From positions 6,634,001 to 6,698,000 of the forward strand of contig CM065304.1 of NCBI GenBank assembly GCA_033032175.1: a stretch of 64,000 bases of DNA. The letters are read 5' to 3'. The translations under genes were made by a program, and so were the position numbers. Shown piece after piece: positions 45,236-58,020 of the stretch. The stretch's first letter is position 1, and every line of letters starts with the position of its first letter. The notes beneath the pieces were generated by a model that was not told the origin of the DNA, did no database searches, and saw only the letters and a list, made by a program, of their open reading frames with translations. Source of the stretch: Saturnia japonica (taxonomy: Eukaryota > Arthropoda > Insecta > Lepidoptera > Saturniidae).

Positions 45236-47034
45236 ATATTGATAATTTATGAATGCCTAAAAAGTGAAAAACGTTTGTAAATTATACTGACAAAAGATAT
45301 TCCATTTCTTCTGCTTACTAGAACTAAAGATCTAGAATGATAATGTGTGACGATAATAATGCGACGTATTAATAATAATAAAGTTTGGAATAAGTATGAG
45401 GTAATTATTCAATTTAATTATTGAAATAATGAATTAATAATCATTGACTTAATATCGACGATGTAAAATAAATGATGTATATTATAATATTTCATATCGT
45501 AAAAAGAAGAAAAATTTAAATATTTCTGTACTCCAATTTAGTATGGCTATGTATCCTTATGCTACCTGAAGCTATGTTTAGTATTGACAAAGTAAGTATC
45601 TAGTATCGAAAATTAAATAGGCTCATGCAACGATGACAATATCAACAGCGCAATCAAGAAATCATGAGGAGTTTCGTTTTATATCCATTATAATCTAAAT
45701 TTATATTTTATTTAAATTATTTAAACATAACATGAAGATAGTAAATTACTAAGCACTTATTACATTTCTGGGTAAATAAATAAAAATATATAGGATATGG
45801 TGCCAACCCTATATGGCATGGTGAGACGAGGTGTACAAAAAGCTAATTCATTGGCAATTGAAAAACCATCCTCGGCGAATCTTTTTTCGGTATTGGAGAC
45901 TATTATAATATATTTTCACGTGCTTTTCATAATAATACACATTTTAAAAACGATCATAGGTTATAAAATTTATTCGAAAAAAAAAAATTACTGCTGATCG
46001 TTTTGTTCGGTATTTTTCCAATTTTAAATACTTATCTCTAAATAATGAAATCCACGTAATTGTAATGAAATTTATTGGATTACGCATGCCGTCAATCAAA
46101 GTTAAAAAATAATATTTGTGAAGCAAAACCCCAATCCAGTTATTTAAAGAGGTGATTTAAAAAAATCATTACCTAGTACTTTGATTAATTATTAGAAAAA
46201 GAAGGCTTTCGTTGATTAGTTTTGGTAAATCTAAAAGTTTTATAATAACAGGACAATTTTTAACAAATAAGCAAACCAACTTTAATGTATTTGGAGATTA
46301 TAATAATATACAATTAATATTTATGCAAAACATAGAAATAGTAAGGACCCCTCAGGGCGCCAGTTCTATTTACTACTTGTCTAATATTTACATATTAAAT
46401 ATATATAAATAATATCTATATAACTATTTATATATTTTAGTTTATATATATTATAATACCTTGTTATGTTAATGTGATTGAAAATTTTAAGACGCTTCGC
46501 TTATAAAGTAAACGGCACTGAAAACAGATTTTCCCTTTGAGAACCAAACCGAGGCAGAGTGGTTCAAGATTTGAAAAATAGGGACATAGGAATTTCTATC
46601 TGATTTTTAATAATTGGATTACTAATATTGGACATAACAACTTTTATTGAAATACAAATTCCTAATTACAATATTGAAGTTTTTTTTTCGTAACATGTAA
46701 TCAAATTATTTATTTTGATTTTATTATACTTTACCAATTTTCATTTGAGCTACGATTACTTGCTGTTGCTAATTAGGCTACTGCAAACCCCAAACAAAAA
46801 TAAATAAGTGCGCTAGGTTGCGACGGTAAATGATTGGACACGTGTGTTTATATTTACAATTCAGAATATCTTCGATTATATTAATGTATAAATTATACAT
46901 CTTAGACTCCTCAATTGCAACCGTTTTAACCGTAAAACGATTTTTTGTCACATAGGTCTGCCGTGAGGCTACGAGAAAGTATATCTAGAACATATTACGT
47001 TTACATTCGACGATTTCTGCACCGAAAACTAAGG
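45236..47034. other. AT-rich stretch, nothing recognised
   Basis: Only short composition-driven frames. Confidence 0.4.
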
Positions 47035-47110
47035 TGCACTGAATGATTCGAATTCACGGCGATTGATTGACATGATACCTGACCACTTACTACTGAGCCA
47101 TTATTATTTC
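47035..47110 (-). repeat. Possible tRNA-derived SINE head
   Basis: The minus strand reads tggctcagtagtaagtggtc (A-box-like) and, about 40 bp on, gtgaattcgaatcattcag (diverged B box). No SINE tail was found nearby. Confidence 0.3.
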
Positions 47111-47270
47111 ACATCCAATAAAGATCAATATCCCTATGGGCATAATTAAGGTACAGACAGGGGGAATGCTGTTCTTCCCCATCGTAGGTGTGGGGTAAGC
47201 GCTCTGTCGGAATGCTCCCAGAAAAAAGCAAATAATGATTTTAAGTGTATTTAAATTTTAATATGTAATT

Positions 47271-47400
47271 GGTTTCTCGGAAATGGCTCCAACGTTTGGA
47301 TGAAACTTTGCTTTTAGATAATGTTTAACATTCCAAGTTTACCTGGATAGGTGTTTTTCTTTTTTTTATTTATAAGACACCGAGCACGGCCGGTCGTGAA
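47271..47400 (+). repeat. Repeat family A, copy 6
   Basis: ggtttctcggaaatggctcc, ttgcttttagataatgttt, ttccaagtttacctggatag, a T-run and gacaccgagcacggccggtc. This is the best preserved copy. Confidence 0.8.
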
Positions 47401-48280
47401 AAAACATTTGAGCATGCCGGCATGGACAGCGGCAACTAATAATGGTGTGTATCCCATGGCGGTATCCGCTGTTGTTGGATTACAGTGGAAACACTATTCG
47501 GTACAGTGTACGCATTTTCTGTGCTACGATAAATAAAACCTGCGATGTGTGAGATACGCGGACCACAAACTAAAATGTGTTGTTATGCCTAACATTTTGG
47601 AGATAATTTGAATGGAGTTTCAATTATATATAGAAAAGATAATGCCAAGGCAATGGTGCCTTACTAGTTACATTAAGCTGCTACTAAGTCGGAATTAATA
47701 AATATCATTACGCTTTTCTGTAGTGGCTAACTAGTATTACGAGTAAAACAATGAAATCAAAAGATGACAAACTTTTAATAAACATCAAAAAGCTTATTTT
47801 GTGAACGATATATCGAGACTTAGCGTATTATTTAATATAAATATTTTTTTTTTGTGTTTTATTTTCATATTAATTTCTAACAACCGCCCACAACCTCGTT
47901 CGCGTTAATCCACACTAATATTATAATCTTCTCTTCTACGCGGCAAGTAAAAACATCGCTGAACGCGTAGTTCTTATAACAATCAGTTTATTACTTCTGA
48001 TGAAGATTTTGTGATATACTTTTTTTTAAATAAGGACCAAGTATCTATGAAGTGAAACAAATTTTTTATCGTTTTTTTATTTATTACAAATAAAAGCACT
48101 TATATAATTTATAATAATTTTTTTTGTTGATATAATGATTTATTGATTTAAGAGAGGTAGAACACAGAGATGATATCTTTTTGGAAATTACCATTTACTT
48201 GGGGCAGCCCGACTAATGAAATAATAGCAAATAAGGACTAGATATATGATATAACAGAAGATCGCAACCATATAACCTTG
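47401..48280. other. No gene recognised
   Basis: AT-rich except for the edge of family A near 47410-47540. Confidence 0.4.
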
Positions 48281-48440
48281 TGTTATGCTCCTGCGTTAAG
48301 TATGGTTTTCAGAGCTTCTTGGGGAAGAGAGTTTAAGGTCCGCAACGCTCAAGTGATACCTTTGGTATTACAAGCTTTTATAAGCTCCGGTAACCGCGTA
48401 CTATAAGGCGGTACGAATGCCTATTCGCCATATAAGTTGT
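48281..48440 (+). repeat. Repeat family I, copy 2
   Basis: Diverged partner of 30550-30690: ttcagagcttcttggggaag, tggtattacaagc and ctccggtaaccgcgtac. Confidence 0.45.
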
Positions 48441-50077
48441 TGAAAAATAATAGTTTAATAGAATATTGTAGATAGAGCCCTAGTATTACTTATAGCTGAG
48501 TGTAGGTAATAAAATTCAAGGTGGGATTGAGCCATCTTGCTTTACCTGCTTTACCTACTTATGTTGTGGCACTGCTCCGGTATATTCTGTGGCACCGCGC
48601 CGTACTGGTTATAGGTCTCGTCATTATAGCCGCGGCCGGTTGTTTCGTAATAGTCACTGCTCAGTGGTGCAACCGTTACTCACTCACTGTTGTTAAACTA
48701 AACGCCCTTTTATGATTCTTACTTTTTATACAATCCTAAATATCTCTTAAATCTCGTAATGAAATCACGATTAAAGTTGTTGTTGTATTGTAATATATAT
48801 TTATTAATTGTCTTATATTTTATTGAAAAAGTATTTATTTTAAAATACAAGTATTATATGCTTGCTTTATAAATCAATTTCCACTAGGAGTGGGTTACAT
48901 TATATTATCACCGATTGCAATTCAAAATCGAAACATATAGATATTGAATCTATATATTGCAACAATATTGTTAAATCGTATATCGGCATGTAATTAAACT
49001 AAACTATATACTATATACTAAATACTATATTGCCTAAACACTTTACATTAGTATCTGGTATATGATTTGATGTGTAGAGACCTGAAACTTAGAGGGTGTG
49101 TTCTTTGTATGACGTAGGCATCCGATAAGAAATCATTTCCCGAAATTCACCCCTAAAGGGGTAAAAAAGGGGGCAAAGTTTGTATGGAACAACGTGATTC
49201 CTTGGTCCAATCTACTTCAAATTTTGCATAAGCCTTTTTTAATAGAATTGATGAGAAATGTGTTTCGTATTTTATTGAAATTCGTCCCATAACGGGGTTA
49301 AAAAGGGGTAGAAAGTTATTATGGCGGTGATTTGCTTCGAGGTTGATATCAATACTCCTTAGTGCTTTTGATTTAAATTACATTTTACTTTGACACATGT
49401 TTGAAAACTTAATCGGATTTTATTCAAAAAAGGTTGAACTCACTTAAAAACCTAAGCAAATACTCTTCAAAATTGGAATGTTTCGAAGTCACCGTTACTA
49501 TATTAGTACCTCATTTGAAGGTTTCTAAGCTTAAAGAGGTTATGCACATTTAGGACACGGCCTCATAAGGACATGTTCGAAATTTGAAATGGTGAGGAAT
49601 AGAACATTTTGGTTATAAATTATACGAATCATTCCATAAAAAAAAAAAACGTAAATTATATACTAATACTTTTTTTACTTTGAAAATTTACTTGTTTATT
49701 TTTTTGTTCAAGATATTGTGTTTAGAATAATACGAAGTAATGGTGTGGCACAGTCGGGAAGATATTTGCAATTTGATACAATTATCATCTGCGACTGTGG
49801 CCCGTGGAATAAATGATGATGTTGATGAATGATAATGAATAGGTAGCTGTTAATTGGTTGATGACGCCAGACGATAAACATGGTAGAAAAGTATCCACAA
49901 AGAGAAATAGATTAATACCACGCGAAACAGAAATAGAGCTTGAAAAAACGGCTTAAATTCTATTAAAGATTTTTAAGTTGTTCATGATTGAGTTTGTCAG
50001 TTTTATATACGAATTTAAATTAGACGCTTTAGCTTTGGCTTTAGCATGAGGCTCTTTAGGTTATGTAATACTAATAA
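48441..50077. other. No gene confirmed; GC-richer patch at 48520-48720
   Basis: The patch holds a 64-codon plus frame with one hydrophobic span (AVLVIGLVIIAAAGCFVIV). No domain or splice pair supports a gene. 49080-49340 holds aaattcacccctaaaggggt and cataacggggttaaaaaggg, words typical of another dispersed insect repeat. Confidence 0.35.
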
Positions 50078-50708
50078 TATAATAAAGCGGAAAAGTTTTT
50101 TTGTTTGATTGTTTGTTTAATCACGCTAATCTCTGGAACTACCAGTAGGATTCGAAAAATTCTTTTTTCATATTATAGCCGAACTCACGAGGAGCAGTAT
50201 AGGTTATATAAACATTAGGCTACAATTTCTAGCTAGCCTTAAATATTGATTTTTGTTGCGTAAGTCAGAAGTCGAAACTCTCTCCTATTTTATCCACGTG
50301 CGCTGGCAAAATACAATGAAAAATAAATAACAAACAAATAAAATGATAAATGAAAATACAAAGTCAGCAATAGTATATGCCTATCTCTTATACATAAGCC
50401 ACAATAAGGTATTTCGTGAACAAGATTTCTTGAAAATTAAAAAGTGATTTATAAGGATTATTTTTAGACATGGCATATTAATCCTTACGAACCAAAGTTA
50501 CTTCATAATAAAGACAATTTTCTGAAGTTAAATTTTGCTGTTTATTATTGAACATATTTTGTTATTTGTATACATACTTTAGGAGATAATGAGAAATTAA
50601 AATAATTTGTACTTGCGGGAAGAACAATTTAGATAGGCTACGCAGGTGCGTTTGCGGCGCGATGTTTGTCGTATAAAATTAACATGAGTGAAACCGTGGG
50701 GCAATTGA
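50078..50708 (+). repeat. Repeat family B, copy
   Basis: Parallels 36440-36950: aataaagcggaaaagttttt, acgctaatctctggaactac, ttaggctacaatttctagct, gacatggcatattaatcctt and agtgaaaccgtggggcaatt. Confidence 0.75.
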
Positions 50709-50832
50709 CGAACGTGGGGTCGGCACAATATGCTTCCTTCATCTACTCTTCTCTATCAGCTATCATTACAGTATTCACGACTTTTATACATCTTATTCCT
50801 CAGACAATCCATCTATACCTCCTTCGGTCTTC

Positions 50833-50915
50833 TTAGATACAGTTTTACATTCCAAGTTTACCTAAATAAGTGTTTTTTTTTTTTTAATATACCGAGCACA
50901 GCTCGGTCGCCCACA
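50833..50915 (+). repeat. Repeat family A, copy 7 (short)
   Basis: acattccaagtttacctaaa, T-run and accgagcacagctcggtcgc. Confidence 0.7.
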
Positions 50916-51394
50916 ATTTATTTATTACGCATGCGTAAACAATGAAATAAAATCACAAATAAATATCAATATCATAATGTCACATCATTTTTCAAAACTA
51001 TTATGATATTTATTAACTACGCACCATAATTAGCTAAAAGTATTGTTATAATAAATAATTGGTACGCGAAAACAGATTTATTAGTACGTGATTAATGGCA
51101 ATGTACATCATCCGCCAACACACAAAATACTCAACATATTCATGAAGCTCTATCACCATAACATTAAGGTTCATTCTTAATATAGTAAGTACAAGTTATT
51201 TATGGACCATCCGTCTCCATCGATCTTCAACTTGAACTTTAAAATTATATATGCATATTGTATTACAATAGTGCCTATTATTTTTTCTAATTCCCGCTAC
51301 GAATCTCATGTTGAAAATCTTTTGCCGAGCATCTACAAGTGTGTTCCGACAGCTGCACTTGAGATCCAGTCCTCCCATTAGTGCATTTTGGGTC

Positions 51395-51610
51395 ACATCA
51401 TCATGCTAAAACCTGTAAAGAATAATAACAACATAATTTTTAAAAAAAGGCATAATTTTAAGGAAAAGAAAAAGAAAAGTTTCGTGGTGTATTTTTGGAT
51501 TAGAAGGTTCAATGCCAATGCAATTAAAATGGGAACACTTTTGAGTTACTTCCTTTCCAACGAAAAAGAATTATCTAAATCGGTTCATAAACAAAGAACT
51601 TGTGGCTGAA
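51395..51610 (+). repeat. Dispersed repeat fragment
   Basis: tttcgtggtgtatttttgga, agaaggttcaatgccaatgc and aaatcggttcataaac. A diverged partner lies at 750-800 (cctggtgtatcttcgaggtg, aaggtccaatgcc). The 73-codon frame across it is a by-product. Confidence 0.55.
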
Positions 51611-51799
51611 CATCAATAAAAAATAATAATTTCGAATTGAGAATCTTCCATCTTTTTTTAAGTCGGTGAAGAAAACCTCCATTTGTTAAATATATAAATA
51701 TTGCGTGATACTTTTATGAACTGTAATAAATAAATTAAAAACTTTTAATGAGTAGGGATCTTCCATAACCAACATAAGTTCCATGTCACGCGCACACTT

Positions 51800-52215
51800 T
51801 ACAAAAAACCCCGACACAAGTAACCTATTCATTGAAACCTTTCCAATGAGACCAAATACGATACCTCTGCTATAAGTTGGTGAGGAGTTAGGTATCCTAT
51901 GGTTTCCAGATGACGCTGTATCATCAGGCAGCATTCAATATCTTTGAAGTAACATAATAACAAATCTTGACTCAATACGACACGTCGAAGATTTTCGCAT
52001 GTATCTATTTATGAACTATAAAAGAGCTAATAATCTTCAAACGGCGCAACAGATTTCCTTGAATCATAGCTAAGAATACTCTCGATCAAGTCACCTTTCA
52101 AACATAAACGAAACTAGATCAAAAATGATTCAGCAGTGTGTGAGCTACGATGCCACAGACATACACACACATTAAACTTATAACACCCCTCTTTTTGTGT
52201 CCGAGTTTAAAAATA
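51800..52215 (-). repeat. Repeat family G, copy 3 (inverted)
   Basis: gttggtgaggagttaggtat, ccagatgacgctgtatcatc, cttgactcaatacgacac, cgatcaagtcacctttcaaa and gtgagctacgatgccacaga, all in the inverted sense of 31256-31960. Confidence 0.8.
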
Positions 52216-53707
52216 TATTGTTTTGTATTATATAAACAAGGAAAATATAGTGCTTCTTGTCGCAATTATTTGATTTAACATTCTGAATCCTTTGCAATCG
52301 ACGCTGACCTTTGGTTTTATTTTATAAAATTCTATTTAAAGCGTGGAATGGACGCCGGACGGAGGTCGCCGAGTGAAATGTACAAACATTTTACTGAAAT
52401 ATGGGATTAAAAATTTATAATCATCAATACATAGTATAAACAAGTCGCTATTGCTTTGCGAATAAAGAATATATTCCTTTCTTTAGTTTTAATTAAATTA
52501 ACTACTCTGAATACACCTTCACAATAAGCACTCGATTATGGAAAACACAATAAATTTAGCAAAAATGGCCCTAAGTGATTTTATTCGCCAAAACGTTTTC
52601 TTTCGCTAATGAAAAAAACACCGTGCAGGCAAATATAAACTTTATGCCTTTTTATGATAAACTATGCAAACTACGTAAAGCTAACTCCTAGGCGATTCCC
52701 CACTAAACATCAATATGGGCATTGGGCACTTTCAATTCGTTTTTAAATAATAATAACACAGGTTCTACAATCTAGTCTTTCAGGCTAAAATCAGATAAGA
52801 AACCGGTAGTTTTATTATAGGTATTAGAATTATCTTAAAATTCTCTAATGCATGTAACGTAAAAAAAAAATCGTATAATTTCGATGCTTAGGTCGTAAGC
52901 ACATAATATAATTGTTATAAAAATCATACAAATACGATTTAAATCGTACAAATGGTAGCCCCGGCTCAGAGGTAAAACGGGCCTTTGGTTGAGTCATAAT
53001 CTATCGGCTTATAGTCGTTAGTAGTATTTAAAAAGACAAAGAGAAAATGATCGCTGCATAGTTATTCCAATACTTATTTGTTTTCTTTTTTTTGCAGTTA
53101 TTTAGCTGCAATATAAGAAATGAGTATCCAAATTATATTTACTTCACTAGACTATTCACTAACTAGTATTTAGTGAAGTCGTTCAAATTTAGTTAAATGT
53201 TTATAATACTAGTTGATAAGCATTACTTTATTGTAGTTTTAAGTAATAAAAGATTGTTACCATGTCCGATTTTAATTATAGACACTTTAAAACCCACCCG
53301 ACATAATAATATTCTGTTATGTTTCATACCTTTCACGCGTTCAATGTAGTACGAGTAATAAACTTGAATAATTCAAAAACGGCCGAAAATAATGACCTCG
53401 TTCTAGAGTTCTCATAAGTGTTTCGCGAATTAACAAGGACGCGGAACATGCGTTAAAACAGTTACAATTGCCATAATTAACGCTTGATCTGTTACGCAAA
53501 CATTTATTTAGGCCGCACATCATCGTGGCATCCCGCTTGTGTATCCGATAAACATCTTATTCACCGAGTTTAAGAATATGTCCGTTAAAACTTATATAGA
53601 AAGCGACGTTTTCTTGAGTGACATAGGCTATATTAATTTTATTGTAATTACCCAAGTTTTATAATGTAATGAAATTTAATTAAATTTGATAGTGTCGGAG
53701 TATTTTA
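52216..53707. other. No gene recognised
   Basis: AT-rich. A 9-bp-arm inverted repeat (53141-53149 with 53171-53179) is present but unremarkable. The minus frame at 53341 has no domain. Confidence 0.4.
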
Positions 53708-54020
53708 ATAAGATCCCGAAGCGCATTACTGATTTGCCGAATAACAAGTTAAAGGACCATGCCAAGCAAGTTTTACGTCACAAGGTTATTATAGGGTGAA
53801 TCATTATTTGAATGATATTGATGTCTGAAAGTGACTGCCTCTCTATGCATCCACTAAGTTATTATTATTCTACCTATTAAATTAACACTTGTACAGTTGG
53901 AAAAAAATATAAACCTGATCGAGTTTTATTACCGGTTCTTCTCGATGACTGAGATGTTTTTCGAACCGGCAGTAGTATTTTGGCGTTCATTTGCTCTCTT
54001 AGGGACTAAATTGAATAACG
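53708..54020 (+). repeat. LINE 3' end, family E copy 3
   Basis: agatcccgaagcgcattact, acaagttaaaggaccatgcc, tattatagggtgaatcatta, gatcgagttttattaccggt and ttcgaaccggcagtagtatt match the other family E copies in order. Confidence 0.8.
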
Positions 54021-55986
54021 ATTTTTTTATATTTTGAATGTTCATTAGAAAATAACGTCATAAAATTCTCAAAACTGATTATGTTTAAAATGAAATGAAT
54101 GGTTAAAGAGTTCATATTTAGAATAAAATGAGTCGTCAGAGGTAGTTAAGTTATGGTGTAATCCACTATAAATCCCTCAGATCCAGTGCCATCAATCACA
54201 GCTAATATTTGTAGTATAGAACTAAGAGCAATAATGATTCAATTCAATTCAAATTTAGTCAAAGATTGAATTGACAAAAAAAAAACACAGCCGCGACTAT
54301 TCAGTCGATCTTCGGAAGACTTCATATCGAACAAGAAACAAATTCAACGCTACAAGAGATACAGTTGGAAACTTTCCGTCATCATCGTACTTTCTGGGTC
54401 TAGCTGCAACTTTTTCCACAATTTGGTTAATTTTCAACAAAACAAAAATTATACCTAGTTCTCGACAAGCCGTAGGAACGACCTTACGATTTTTTTTTTG
54501 TAAATTTTGTAACAAAGTCGAATCTTATAAGCAAAAATATTCAGATAGTTATTATATACATTTTTATTTTCGTAGAAAAATGTAAGTATTTTTTAGTTTT
54601 TTCTATAGAAAACGCAAATTTCACACTTAATAATCCCCTAATAAGATACATACTTCGTTTGACCTTAAATTTTTTATTCCGTTTTTCGTATTTTGGATGC
54701 CTAAATCTCGACAATCCACTAACATAATACTTATTTAGCTCATTCGAACTTTTAAAAATTATATTTGTGTTAGAATTTATCCCTACCTAATTTTATTGAA
54801 ATCGAATCAATGATTCGAAAGTTATCGTCGAAAATACACACAAACGCCGATTCTTCTAAGTTCATTAGAAGATTTCGCTTTGCTCGGTCAGTTAATTAGC
54901 TGTTATCGTTTTATACGCTTTTTTACTTTTCCTTAAAAGTTGGCTTACGTTAATTATATCTAATATATGGGTGACACGTATGCCACTTATATTGCAGGTG
55001 TAATTTTCTTAGGGTATGATTTTAGCTATCGCCAAATAAATGGACGTTCAATGACATCATTAATAAATTTATCTCTAAAACAATAGCTTTGTCACTAGAA
55101 TCGAATCATGAATCATTATCAAAACGCTTACCCAAAACTACTTCAATATTTATTAGTATCAGGCGCTTGCATAACTTAACCCAGCCACATCTTCCATGAA
55201 TTGATCATTAGAAATTATATCATTGGAGACCGTTTTCATTAATATGATGAGAAAAATATTTCTCGGGAATATATATTATAGCCATACACATTGGTGCCGA
55301 ATAAAAACTTTGGTGACAAGTTATTTATGTCATTTTATTATCTAAAAATACAGTTAGTATGTAACAAACATATCCACTTTATCGACGACTACCCGATATA
55401 AATTTATGTACCTACTTAAACGTTACGTAGCACGTACCACAATCAGTTTCATAATTATCTATAACTTATAATTACTACTACTTATAATACTTCAGTCGAT
55501 AATGTCAATAATTAATTATGTACAAATTCCGAAATATTCGATTGTACATTTAGACTTCAATCTAGCTACATACGATAAATTGTTATTTGTCCCTAAACAC
55601 CCAAACGTTAACATCGGTGGGGTAACTAAACTCACATCCTCGAACCATAGTATTAGATCACGCAATTTTTTTTAAAGCTTAAAATAAAAAAATCTAGGGT
55701 TTAAATCTGTTTAAATAACGTTCATTTATTTAACATCACGTTCTCAGTAGAGAGAAGCTCACAAAGTGTATGTTTGCATTACAGAATAGTATTTCAATTC
55801 AACATTGGTCTGTGCAAAATCCAATTCATTTCTGCTATTCGAAGCGATTTTATTTACTTTTACAGGAATATTATTTAACCGCGTGCTTATGTTTCAGTTT
55901 TTATACTATGTTCTATTTTACCAATATTATTACTGTTTGTAATAACAATATCGATAGTATAATTAAAATAAACTTATTATGTATAA
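54021..55986. other. No gene confirmed
   Basis: 54271-54585 is open on the plus strand (104 codons) and 54297-54515 on the minus (72 codons), but I recognise neither product. No splice pair supports an exon. Confidence 0.35.
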
Positions 55987-56616
55987 TCTATACTAATATT
56001 ATAAAGCTGAAGAGTTTGTTTGTTTGTTTGGTTGAACACGTTAATCTCAGGAACTACTGGCTCGAATGGAAAAAATGTTTTAGTGTTGGACAGTCCATTT
56101 ATCTAGGAAGGCTATAGGATATATAACATCACGCTATGACCAATAGGACGGAGCATCAATGAAAAATGTTGCAAAAACGGGGGAAATTTATTCCAAGTTT
56201 TTACTTATTAACTAATTTTTTATAAGTTCTAAAAAAACACTCCGCGACAGCATTTGGCTATCTTTTAAGGTTTACATAATATAACCTTTTATATGGTAAT
56301 AAAATTGTTCTAAAATAATGAATTGTTTGCAAAGGTATTTTATATACATGGTATTAATCCTTATCGAAATAAATACTTTATTCATCACAAGTGTTTCATT
56401 TTGAACAAAATTTCCCTATACAGTAATTGATTTAAATGAATATCTTAACAGGTAACACAGTTTTAAAATAACTCGGCAGCAAAATAATGATCGAGTATCG
56501 CGCGTGCATTTTTATTATGCAGAATAATGTGAGGGGCGGGCGGTACATATAATTTCTGTAACCCTTTTTCTCTCTTTCTCTTATATGACGCAGACGAAGT
56601 GGCGTGGCTCAGCTAG
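55987..56616 (+). repeat. Repeat family B, longest copy
   Basis: Begins tctatactaatattataaag, then tttgtttgtttggttgaaca, ggaagctataggatatataa-type words and aaaatgttgcaaaaacgggg. It ends acgcagacgaagtggcgtgg followed by ctcagctag. A TC start and a CTAG end after a small acgc/gcgt hairpin are Helitron-like, but the flanking A/T rule is not clearly met, so the class is left open. Confidence 0.7.
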
Positions 56617-56784
56617 CCAGATATCATTGTTAAGGTTATAAAAACAATTGTTTGTTGAGGCGATGAAATCTCAGCGGAAGCTTGAAAGGACATCACGTCT
56701 GGTCCGTACGGTCGTCGGTACACGTATTTTATTGAAATAGTAAACAAAAGAAATAATATATGTATTCCAGATTTATCCAAATCT

Positions 56785-57085
56785 TATTGTAGTGAAAACT
56801 TTAGCCGCGTCGAGTGATTTTTGTTAGGGAAAAAAAACTTATGAGTTCGCGTCACCGATGACTTCGACATGCTCGTGACATATTTATACATTCGACAGTA
56901 TTATATGCGTGTTTGACTTTTTGGATGGGTAAAATCTCGTGATTTCACGTCACCGACATGCTCTGCAATAATTCAGAATATAATTGATTTAAAAATGGAA
57001 AGAAAAACACAGTTGTCCCATTGTTTTGAGTTTTCACTTCTGTTGGCAGTCCTTATGACGGCCTCTGTTCTTTTTTTTTAATTTC
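56785..57085 (+). repeat. Repeat family F, copy 1
   Basis: Shares with 63700-64000 the words tttagccgcgtcgagtgatt, cgtcaccgatgacttcgaca, tttgactttttggatgggta, ttcacgtcaccgacatgctc, gagttttcacttctg and a gcctct then T-run end. Internally tcaccgac/gatgac...atgctc occurs twice. No coding capacity. Confidence 0.85.
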
Positions 57086-57490
57086 ATTAAAATCGTATTA
57101 GACGAATGGGTAAACACTTATTATTATAATATCCTCGAAAATAACTATTTTATAATTAGTGCGCTCAGCTCAGGTTAGAACGTACACCTACTGGGCATTT
57201 TCGCAACACACCTATAGGTGCTTGGCGACAGATTTCCAACATGGCGCGGCAGTTAGCCAGGCGGCCATTAAAAAATGCTCTACCACTATGCTATGGTTTT
57301 ATCACAATGTTTTCTTTCATCGAAAGCTCGGGCTCGTTGCAGGGATTCTAACAGACATCGATCGACGCGGAGTTCGTACATCACTACTTTAAAAGTTTCA
57401 GAAATCTCATAACTCCCGGATTCACGTAAGTCGAGATACTGTGTGTAATTTAAACGACCTAAAAAGAGTTTTAACGTATATATTATCTTC
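57086..57490. other. No gene recognised
   Basis: 57159-57392 is slightly GC-richer with a 77-codon plus frame but no domain. Confidence 0.35.
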
Positions 57491-58020
57491 TATACGATTA
57501 ATAAAATTGAAGTGTCTGTATGCAATGTCAAAATAACAGCTTTTTACTAAATGCATATCAAGGTATATACGGTACTTATAACAAAACACTAATTTAAATA
57601 AAACTCTGTATGTTTGTTCCAAGTAATCACCGAAACGGTTGGATCTATTTTGACGGGACTTTCATTGGCAGATAGTTGATGTTATAAGGAGTAACTTAAG
57701 CTACTTTTGATTTAGAAAAAGAATTAGGGTTCCGCGCAAATAAAATAAGGCTAGTCATGGTGAATCAATCCGGACGCTTAAATGGCTTACACTGAGTAAA
57801 CCATAAGAGATATATGATATGAATGTAGTCCATAATTGTAGACATTAAAAAGAACTACATAAAATTCAGCGAGAGCATACGATGTGTCTATCTATTATCT
57901 AAGGATCACTCACAATAAGCATTTTTGTCTTCAAAATAACTGGGAGCGGGGATAACACGATTCGCGCTTGTGCTTGATCGACAGCATTCTGTAGTCCACG
58001 CGAACGCAGCCGTGGGAAAT
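57491..58020 (-). repeat. Repeat family C, nearly full inverted copy
   Basis: From the inverted tail attaataaaattgaagtgtc to the inverted head gcgaacgcagccgtgggaaa, with aatggcttacactgagtaaa, ccataagagatatatgatat and aactgggagcgggg between. Confidence 0.85.

Noticed and set aside
54271..54585. Overlapping plus (104 codons) and minus (72 codons) frames as a gene
   Set aside because: Neither shows a domain, signal or splice context. Two-strand openness alone is not evidence.
55987..56616. Calling family B a Helitron
   Set aside because: The TC start and CTAG end with a small hairpin are suggestive, but flanking bases do not clearly fit A/T insertion and the other copies have diverged ends.
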